DNA of 64,000 nucleotides, from positions 1 through 64,000 of the forward strand of contig CAXBDQ010000005.1 of assembly GCA_963974675.1 (NCBI GenBank), in the 5' to 3' direction. This DNA comes from Porticoccus sp963974675 (GTDB taxonomy: Bacteria > Pseudomonadota > Gammaproteobacteria > Pseudomonadales > Porticoccaceae). This document shows, one piece after another, positions 35,347 to 41,826 of the stretch (the stretch's first letter is position 1; each line of letters opens with the position of its first letter). The notes under the pieces are model-generated. The model did no database searches, was not told the origin of the DNA, and saw nothing but the letters and a program-made list of their open reading frames with translations. The translations under genes and the position numbers were made by a program.

Positions 35347-37283
35347 TACACAGCCCCCTTGGTCAAACAAATGTCGCCCAATTCAGTTACAACAAATTCC
35401 CAGCCCTCTCTTACCAAACAGGTAAAAAATTCTTCTTCAATAACAGCTGGACCTACGCCATGGTCGCCTGGCTTCATACTATTTACGTCGTAAACTGGCA
35501 CATCTGACCATTCTTTGTCATCACCAAAAATCGAACGGTTTTTTGAAGACTGGGCAGCATTCGCCTTTTTCACTTCAGCGTGACTATCACTTTCAACTCT
35601 CAACGCTTTACGAGCCGAAACTTCTAGCGTCACTGCATCAGTCGGAGAAAGTGCCTGAGGAACAGTAGCACTGCCATCCAATACATAAACAGATTCTGCA
35701 CCTTCCTTTTCGCTTACTAGCTGAGCACTAACTTCATATTCACCTTTGGCATAACCTTCGGCAAACATATCTCGCTCAGCACGCTCTAGCAGCTGCTCAT
35801 AGGCTTTCGATAAAGTTTCTTGTTTCTGATCAGAAAGCACTACTTGATAGCTCTGGCCAATATCACAAGAACCAATACCATAAGCACTGAAGACAGCGGC
35901 AGTTTTTGGTACGTATACTGTTTTGATGCCACATTTGTCTGCTGCACCACAAGCATTCATCGGGCCTGCACCACCAAAGGCAAGCAGCACCGTGTCTTCT
36001 AAAACTTCACAAAACTTACCTAATTCATTAGCCACCTTCTGCTCATACGCATCGCGTAATTGCAGTAAAGCATCATCAACAGACACACCCAAAGGACCAG
36101 CAATGTTCTCAGCAATTGCAGCACGAGCTCGGTCAATATCTAATGCCAAACCACCGCCAAAAAAGGTAGAAGGGTCAAGCAGGCCCATCAGCAAATTTAC
36201 ATCTGTAATGGTTGAATTCTTACCACCACGCCCAAAGCTAGCAGGCCCAGGAACAGCACCCACACTCTCTGGCCCAACCTGGATAGTTTTATCTTGAACA
36301 GAAAGAATTGAACTACCACCAACACCGGGGCTATTAATTTCACAAAGAGCAAAGGTAATGGGCACATTTTCAACCATACCCCTACGATCTTCATTAACCT
36401 CGTTTCCAACCACATGACCAATATCTGTTGTGGTGCCACCAACGTCCATAGAAAGAACATTAGGTAGGTTGTATTGCTTACTGAAAGCTTTTACACCCTC
36501 CATACCACCACGGGGACCTGAGCTGTATGTTTTCAGCGCAATGGTTTTTGCCACACGGGATGCATCACCATCGTTGCGGAAAATTAACAGTGGGTTTTTA
36601 GTACGATATTCACGCAGACGATTTTCTGCGTTGTAAAGGAAGCTTTCCATGGCTGGATGCAAGAAGGAATTAATTAGCGCTGTCCAAGCACGGCGGTCTC
36701 CCGACACATCATCTGCCAGCTCACTGGCAAACAACATAGGCACAGCGCCTAACAAATGGCGGGGATAGTTTTCAAATGCCACTTGCTTAAACAGTGACTC
36801 GTGCTCACTCGCATTATCAATGTCAAAACAAACTACAACACGGTTAGCTCCTTTTGAAGTGAGTCGAGTAATAACTGTTGCAGTTTCTGCAGCTTTTGCT
36901 GCATCGCTCAGGTCGTCAAGGTTAATTTCTTCAACCCTGCCTCCAACGAAAAAGTCGTAAAGTTCTGGATCGTGGGAACGCACACGTTCAACCAACCCCG
37001 TGTTATCTTTATTGATAACCAGTCCCAATTTTGGGCCTTTACGCTCCACAATGGCATTGGTGCCTTGAGTGGTAGAGTAACGAATGTGTTCTACTTCAGC
37101 CAACAGTCTGGCTACATCCTCTTCACCATAGACTACTTTAGAGACGGACTTTAGACCTTCAAAAAAACATTTACTTAAATCATAAGGCGTCGTTAACGTT
37201 TTAGTTTTATAAAAATCGTTACCGTTAATCACACAGATATCTGTGAGAGTACCGCCATTATCGATATTAATTAGCATTCCCAT
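35346..37283 (-). CDS. Ketone carboxylase HyuA-like subunit (ApcA type), first gene of operon
   Basis: The 645-residue HyuA-family protein (about 70 kDa) starts with DNGGTLTD in place of DIGGTFTD and continues with STTQGTNAIVE, TYSSGPRGGMEGVKAF, LSMDVGGTTTDIG, GVGGSSIL and VGPESVGAVPGPASFGRGG. The ATPase motifs are recognisable but diverge from the other HyuA-like subunit, suggesting different substrates for the two. AAGGTAA lies about 9 bp before the ATG. A near-consensus sigma-54 promoter lies at 37385-37400. It heads the operon carrying the small subunit, second HyuA, HyuB, ApcE-like and ligase genes. Confidence 0.86.
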   Translation of the reverse strand: MGMLINIDNGGTLTDICVINGNDFYKTKTLTTPYDLSKCFFEGLKSVSKVVYGEEDVARLLAEVEHIRYSTTQGTNAIVERKGPKLGLVINKDNTGLVERVRSHDPELYDFFVGGRVEEINLDDLSDAAKAAETATVITRLTSKGANRVVVCFDIDNASEHESLFKQVAFENYPRHLLGAVPMLFASELADDVSGDRRAWTALINSFLHPAMESFLYNAENRLREYRTKNPLLIFRNDGDASRVAKTIALKTYSSGPRGGMEGVKAFSKQYNLPNVLSMDVGGTTTDIGHVVGNEVNEDRRGMVENVPITFALCEINSPGVGGSSILSVQDKTIQVGPESVGAVPGPASFGRGGKNSTITDVNLLMGLLDPSTFFGGGLALDIDRARAAIAENIAGPLGVSVDDALLQLRDAYEQKVANELGKFCEVLEDTVLLAFGGAGPMNACGAADKCGIKTVYVPKTAAVFSAYGIGSCDIGQSYQVVLSDQKQETLSKAYEQLLERAERDMFAEGYAKGEYEVSAQLVSEKEGAESVYVLDGSATVPQALSPTDAVTLEVSARKALRVESDSHAEVKKANAAQSSKNRSIFGDDKEWSDVPVYDVNSMKPGDHGVGPAVIEEEFFTCLVREGWEFVVTELGDICLTKGAV

Positions 37284-37718
37284 ATCGAGTTACCTTAAGT
37301 TCTAGCTTACGAGATTAATTATGGTTTTTTAACTTGTCACGTGACGTCGCTGTTACAGCAATGCCACGAACATTCATTTTAATGAGCAAACTTCATGCCA
37401 TCTCAAGATAACTCACGAAAAAAACCCTAACCTATTGAATTTTAAATTTTTTTATTTTTTTATTGACTGCAACTGTTAAAGCAAAATCTGTCCGCAAATC
37501 AAACACCTGTTTCACTTCGCTACACTTTTACCCACAGAACCCTCAAGGAGGCTAAACCTATTAGAAACATGTTTTCGTCTCCAATCAAAGAGAAAGTCAG
37601 CTATTCAGCTTCAGGTGTAAACGCTATGCGACATTATAGATACGACAATACTCTGTTAGAAAAACCATTAAGAAATTTTAGACCAATAAATAACAGCCTA
37701 TTCCGACCCAGCTTGTTA
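37284..37718. other. Intergenic region upstream of the carboxylase operon
   Basis: These 435 bp have no credible gene. They contain the -24/-12 element at 37385-37400, an AT-rich T tract at about 37440-37462 that could ease bending, and about 160 bp beyond the promoter where activator sites would be expected. I could not pick out a convincing palindrome there. Confidence 0.55.
37385..37400 (-). promoter_or_regulatory. Sigma-54 (-24/-12) promoter of the carboxylase operon
   Basis: On the minus strand the sequence reads TGGCATGAAGTTTGCT. Against the sigma-54 consensus TGGCACG-N4-TTGCW only the sixth base differs, and the invariant GG and GC are spaced by exactly 10 bp. The expected start point is about 90 bp before the first ATG of the operon. 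An enhancer-binding protein is needed; the AcoR/AcxR-type gene at 22404 is the only one in the window. Confidence 0.85.
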
Positions 37719-38180
37719 CTAGGCTTGATAAAACTCCAAATAAAATTCAACATCGCCCATTGCAGGCTTTATTTCATGCACAACACTAGGCGCCATCACA
37801 CCATACAAATACTCATCTAAAACAAAGCCAACGGCAGGATCAGAATGAATCAAAAACTGCAGCAGGCCTTTTTTAACGACCAATTTCGCCCAGAGACCAC
37901 CCTCAACGATATAACCTAAACTAAACTGCTCAGGCATGGTGTCCCGATTATATAAAGGTGATATTTCTGCCAGATGCAATTTGTCCGGCAGCACGGGCAT
38001 GTCGCATGCCACACACTCCTGCACATCGCCAACATGCCCCTTCCGCTTCACAGCAGAACCAATCCATGAACAATTCTGATAAGGAGGATTATGTTTCATC
38101 GTTACCCCATGACCACACTCCAAATCTGCTACCCACTCTTGGAAACGATCAAGGTGAAATCCGGTGATAGCTCTTTTCAT
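37719..38180 (-). CDS. DUF3565-DUF1971 fusion protein
   Basis: The 153-residue protein has an N-terminal DUF3565-type half (MKRAITGFHLDRFQEWVADLECGHG, HNPPYQNCSWIG, with further Cys residues in ECVAC) and a C-terminal DUF1971/TehB-N-terminal-type half (MPVLPDKLHLAEISPLYN, GGLWAKLVVKKGLLQF) that adopts a small cupin-like fold in relatives. Cys and His residues in the first half suggest metal binding. The biochemical role of either domain is unknown to me. GGGAGG precedes the ATG. It reads toward the carboxylase operon promoter but has its own upstream region. Confidence 0.78.
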   Translation of the reverse strand: MKRAITGFHLDRFQEWVADLECGHGVTMKHNPPYQNCSWIGSAVKRKGHVGDVQECVACDMPVLPDKLHLAEISPLYNRDTMPEQFSLGYIVEGGLWAKLVVKKGLLQFLIHSDPAVGFVLDEYLYGVMAPSVVHEIKPAMGDVEFYLEFYQA

Positions 38181-38337
38181 GCATTACCTCCCTATCTTAT
38201 TTAAAACACACCACAACACTGCCGAGGTCAAACCTTCTCTATTAACAATTATAGGTAATATTTTGATAGGGAGAAAAAGCTTATACCTTATCAACCTCAA
38301 GCAAGCTTTTCTTATCCACGTTATTATTAACGACAAG

Positions 38338-39258
38338 CTACGACTTAGTGTCAGCAATCAAGGGGTTTGTGAATAACCATTCTCGAGCAGTTTCAGTGAT
38401 CAATGCTACCGCGGGATGGGCAGTTTTTCGCTCAACAGAAATTGCATAGAATTCTTCTCTCACATCATTAGTCTGCCCAACAGCCACCACGCCATGTTGC
38501 TTTTCCACTTCACCGGCAATGGCCGTCGGTGCTATAAAGACACCAACCCCAGCCTGACCAAAGGCTTTCATCAGAGCACTATCATCAAACTCGCCAATGA
38601 TCCTTGGGTGGATATGTTGACGATCCAACCACCGCACAAGATGATCTCGAACTACAGTCATGTCCCCTGGCAACAACAAAGGCATACCGCTAAGATTGTC
38701 TGGAAACCCGTTTCCTAACTTGTCAGCCAACTCCGGAGTTGCAAAGAAAGTAACACCACAATCACCGAGCGAGCGACTAAAGCCAGGCACGCTCAGATCA
38801 AGAGGAATCGGCCCGTCGGCGATCACTAAATCAAGTCGGTGTATGGCCAAGTCATCCAGCAAAGAATCAATCGTGCCTTCTTTACAAACGATACGAATAG
38901 GTTCCAGCAACTCCAACACTGGTGCCAACAAGCGGTAGGCAATGGACTTGGGTACCACATCTGTCACCCCCACATTGAACATGAGTGGACGCTCATCGGG
39001 AAGGTTGCGCAGCATTTCTTTTAGCTCGCTTCCCAATGAAAAAATATCTTCGGCATAACTCAACACCATTCGCCCCACCTCGGTCAGCTCCAAGTTACGC
39101 CCCACCCGAGAAAACAAGGATTCCCCGAGGTGCTCCTCCAGAAGACTAAGCTGGCCACTGATCGTCTGAGGTGTCAGGTGTAACCGTTCACTCGCGCGTG
39201 TAACGCCTCCAGATTTTGCCACTACCCAGAAATAATACAGGTGTTTGTAGTTAATCAT
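38338..39258 (-). CDS. nhaR: LysR family transcriptional regulator NhaR
   Basis: The 306-residue protein has an N-terminal winged HTH (INYKHLYYFWVVAKSGGVTRASERLHLTPQTISGQLSLLEEHLGESLF), the highly characteristic NhaR start, and a LysR substrate-binding domain with FNVGVTDVVPKSIAYRLL and VIADGPIPL. NhaR in enterobacteria activates the Na+/H+ antiporter gene nhaA in response to sodium; no antiporter gene is adjacent here. The ATG at 39258 is used because it begins the conserved MINYKHL; the Shine-Dalgarno site is weak. A T-N11-A palindrome lies in the divergent gap to hpf. Confidence 0.88.
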   Translation of the reverse strand: MINYKHLYYFWVVAKSGGVTRASERLHLTPQTISGQLSLLEEHLGESLFSRVGRNLELTEVGRMVLSYAEDIFSLGSELKEMLRNLPDERPLMFNVGVTDVVPKSIAYRLLAPVLELLEPIRIVCKEGTIDSLLDDLAIHRLDLVIADGPIPLDLSVPGFSRSLGDCGVTFFATPELADKLGNGFPDNLSGMPLLLPGDMTVVRDHLVRWLDRQHIHPRIIGEFDDSALMKAFGQAGVGVFIAPTAIAGEVEKQHGVVAVGQTNDVREEFYAISVERKTAHPAVALITETAREWLFTNPLIADTKS

Positions 39259-39273
39259 GACAGAGTCCAACAG

Positions 39274-39288
39274 TTCGATTAATACGAA
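39274..39288. promoter_or_regulatory. Candidate LysR-type operator between nhaR and hpf
   Basis: TTCG (39274-39277) and CGAA (39285-39288) form a perfect inverted repeat around ATTAATA, giving the T-N11-A geometry of LysR-family sites. It lies 16 bp before the nhaR ATG and about 90 bp before hpf. Binding by NhaR is inferred. Confidence 0.45.
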
Positions 39289-39379
39289 GTATATGAAAAT
39301 TATATTCGACTTTTCCTTATTTTAAAATCGACCTAGCCTTGTCCTCTGATAATGACTAAAGCAAATAAAGGAGACAACG

Positions 39380-39697
39380 ATGCAAATCGTGATTCAAGCG
39401 GATAATTTTACGCTAACAAATGATCTGGAAGACTATGTAAAACTGCATTTGGGATTTGATGACAGCGGACAATACGACCAAGTAGAACATGTATTGGTCA
39501 AACTATCTGAAGTAAATGACGAAAAAGGGAACAAACGTAACAACTGCTTCGTGGAAGTAGTGCTCGAAGGAATCCCTACGCATATAGATGTTCAAAACAC
39601 CGAAGATGACATGCACTATGCTATCGATCTTGCCGCTAAGCGCGCACGTAAAACAGCATTACTTTGGCTGAGACGCTATGGAGCAAAATCCGCATAG
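39380..39697 (+). CDS. hpf: Ribosome hibernation-promoting factor / RaiA family protein
   Basis: The 105-residue single-domain protein is of the short HPF/YfiA (sigma-54 modulation) family: it starts IVIQADNFTLTNDLEDYVKLHLGF and has CFVEVVLEGIPTHIDVQNTEDDMHYAIDLAAKRARKTALLWLRR. Members bind the 30S decoding region and favour inactive ribosomes in stationary phase. AAAGGAG precedes the ATG at good spacing. The usual rpoN-hpf context is absent; here it is divergent from nhaR. It is more divergent than a typical Hpf, so a specialised paralogue is possible. Confidence 0.8.
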   Translation: MQIVIQADNFTLTNDLEDYVKLHLGFDDSGQYDQVEHVLVKLSEVNDEKGNKRNNCFVEVVLEGIPTHIDVQNTEDDMHYAIDLAAKRARKTALLWLRRYGAKSA

Positions 39698-39800
39698 CCA
39701 ATAAGTCTAGGTCTACCAAAAATACGAGCTTGATTATCTCGGCCCCTAAAAAATAAGACGTAGAGTGTAGTGAGGGAAAAAACGTTTAACAGTAAATAAT

Positions 39801-39827
39801 AAAAAACCCGGCAAAGCCGGGTTTTTT
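39801..39827. terminator. Bidirectional terminator between hpf and tRNA-Ser
   Basis: AAAAAACCCGGC, a 3-nt loop and GCCGGGTTTTTT form a perfect 12-bp stem that ends in a T run in either direction. It serves hpf on the plus strand and tRNA-Ser on the minus strand. Confidence 0.9.
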
Positions 39828-39832
39828 ATTTA

Positions 39833-39923
39833 TGGCGGTGAGGGAGGGATTCGAACCCTCGATAGGGTATAAGCCTATACTCCCTTAGCAGGGGAGCGCC
39901 TTCAGCCGCTCGGCCACCTCACC
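39833..39923 (-). tRNA. tRNA-Ser (anticodon GCT)
   Basis: On the minus strand the 91-nt class II tRNA has acceptor GGTGAGG/CCTCACC, anticodon loop CTGCTAA (anticodon GCT), a long variable arm (TATAGGCTTATACCCTATC) and T arm GAGGG-TTCGAAT-CCCTC, followed by discriminator G and encoded CCA. It reads AGC and AGU. Its place after csrA is the conserved gammaproteobacterial order. Confidence 0.97.
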
Positions 39924-40023
39924 AATTCTCTAGTCCACTTAAATCTCTAAGACAAATACATACACCACCTAAAATTGAGGCGGCATAATAACAATACCAT
40001 CTAAAAAATCAAAGCGGATTGGG

Positions 40024-40203
40024 CTATTCCTGCCCTTCTTTCTCCTGCTGGATTCGTTTGTAGATTTCTTCCCGATGAACCGAGACATCTTTCGGAGCAT
40101 TTACGCCCAAACGAACCTGATTTCCCTTAACTCCAAGTACGGTGACACTAACATCATCACCAATAATTAAAGTTTCACCAACACGTCGAGTGAGGATTAA
40201 CAT
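40024..40203 (-). CDS. csrA: Carbon storage regulator CsrA/RsmA
   Basis: This 59-residue post-transcriptional regulator starts MLILTRRVGETLIIGDDV and contains VRLGVNAPKDVSVHREEIYKRIQ, which covers the RNA-binding L4 and R44 regions of CsrA. It binds GGA motifs in mRNA leaders to repress or stabilise messages for metabolism, biofilm and motility. AGGAG lies about 8 bp before the chosen ATG; an 8-codon longer frame lacks this. It sits between lysC and tRNA-Ser, the conserved order. Confidence 0.97.
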   Translation of the reverse strand: MLILTRRVGETLIIGDDVSVTVLGVKGNQVRLGVNAPKDVSVHREEIYKRIQQEKEGQE

Positions 40204-40379
40204 GATAGAACTCCTATTTACTGCCAAAATTCAGCAAAATGCGCTGAACGTCCTGTTTTTCCCTGGCTTTTATTGTTTTAGTGTAACCAAGCAAGCTTGT
40301 TCCGATAAAATCACAACACCGAATCAGCTAACAGACTATACCAATCATTCCATATCAGGGTAAACAGTTTGCACGATTT

Positions 40380-41609
40380 CTATCCCTTATCCTCCGCCCC
40401 CAGATCAAAAGCACTATGCAAACCTCTCACGGCCAGCTCTAGGTAACGCTCATCAATGACAACCGTAATCTTAATTTCTGATGTACTGATCATCTGGATA
40501 TTAATATTATCTTTTGCCAACGATTCAAACATCGTTGCAGCTACACCGGCATGTGAACGCATCCCCACGCCGACCAACGCAACCTTGGCGATATTCGCAT
40601 CACTCTCAACCGTTGTAGCGCCAAGCTCTTTTGCCACCGCATTTAAAACTTCCTCTGCTTTATTCATCTCATTTCGATGAACAGTAAATGTCAGGGAAGC
40701 CGTTTTATCCTGAGCGACGTTCTGCACAATAACGTCAACTTCAATGTTAGCCCGACCCACAGCACCCAAAACGCGAGCAGCGATACCGGGTACATCTGGA
40801 ATACCACGAATAGTAAGTTTGGCCTCATCGCGATTAAATGCGATACCTGAAACAACGGGTTTTTCCATATCGTCATCATCCTCTAGTGTAATCAACGTAC
40901 CCGCGCCATCTTCAAAACTCGATAACACACGCAATGGGACTTTATATTTACCGGCAAATTCTACTGCACGAATTTGCAATACTTTAGACCCCTGGCTGGC
41001 CATTTCTAGCATTTCTTCAAAGGTAATTTTATCCAGACGACGAGCTCCTTCCACCACACGAGGGTCGGTGGTATAGACGCCATCCACATCAGTATAAATT
41101 TGGCACTCATCAGCTTTTAGAGCCGCAGCTAATGCCACAGCGGTAGTATCGGAACCACCGCGCCCCAAGGTGGTAATGTTGCCCTCATCATCAGCACCTT
41201 GAAAGCCTGCAACCACGACGACCTTACCTTGAAATAAATCCTGCTCCATACGGTGCACATCAATACCCTGAATACGCGCCTTGGAATGAGAATTATCTGT
41301 GAGAATTCGAACCTGGCTACCGGTATAGGATTTTGCATCAAAACCACGTTTGTGTAAGGCCATACTCAACAGCGCGATAGTAACTTGCTCACCAGTGGAG
41401 ACCAGCACATCCATTTCCCGGGGGCTAGGCTCTTCGTGAATATCTCGAGCCAGGGCAATCAAACGATTGGTTTCGCCGCTCATGGCAGAAACGACCACCA
41501 CCACGTCATCACCGCGATGACGAAAACCAGCAATTTTTTCGGCTACAGCCTCGATTCGATCAGTGGTACCAACCGAAGTACCACCGTATTTTTGAACGAT
41601 TAAACTCAT
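40380..41609 (-). CDS. lysC: Aspartate kinase
   Basis: The 409-residue monofunctional enzyme phosphorylates aspartate, the first step to lysine, threonine and methionine. It has the N-terminal kinase domain (VQKYGGTSVGTTDRI, VVVVSAMSGETNRL, FQGADDEGNITTLGRGGSDTTAVALA) and two C-terminal ACT domains (KLTIRGIPDVPGIAARVLGAV; KVALVGVGMRSHAGVAATMFESLA), typical of the feedback-regulated class. It lies between alaS and csrA as in pseudomonads. The 217-bp gap upstream does not show a recognisable lysine riboswitch. Confidence 0.96.
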   Translation of the reverse strand: MSLIVQKYGGTSVGTTDRIEAVAEKIAGFRHRGDDVVVVVSAMSGETNRLIALARDIHEEPSPREMDVLVSTGEQVTIALLSMALHKRGFDAKSYTGSQVRILTDNSHSKARIQGIDVHRMEQDLFQGKVVVVAGFQGADDEGNITTLGRGGSDTTAVALAAALKADECQIYTDVDGVYTTDPRVVEGARRLDKITFEEMLEMASQGSKVLQIRAVEFAGKYKVPLRVLSSFEDGAGTLITLEDDDDMEKPVVSGIAFNRDEAKLTIRGIPDVPGIAARVLGAVGRANIEVDVIVQNVAQDKTASLTFTVHRNEMNKAEEVLNAVAKELGATTVESDANIAKVALVGVGMRSHAGVAATMFESLAKDNINIQMISTSEIKITVVIDERYLELAVRGLHSAFDLGAEDKG

Positions 41610-41826
41610 GAACTCTTTTAACTCAAGAATGTTATTACAAGTCTATTCAACCCGTTAAAGTTCCTACTTAAAGGCTATCTGCTAACTACATTAAGGGCTG
41701 AAATGATCTTGTAAAAAAGGTCGGCAATTAAACACCAAATCAAGATCAAAGTTAAGGGGCGAAGTGAGAGAGACGGGTTCTCAGTTAGGACTACAGGTCC
41801 ACTGACAAACAAAACCCCTCCTTCAA

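Noticed and set aside
30384..37283. Annotation of the HyuA/HyuB genes as hydantoinase or 5-oxoprolinase
   Set aside because: Two different HyuA genes plus the zinc-type small subunit, fifth gene and ligase, and a sigma-54 promoter, fit ketone carboxylase far better than hydantoin metabolism.
41610..41826. Possible lysine riboswitch upstream of lysC
   Set aside because: The leader was read on the minus strand and lacks the conserved lysine-riboswitch start and five-helix core. Only a short imperfect hairpin (about 41781-41803) without T tract is visible.
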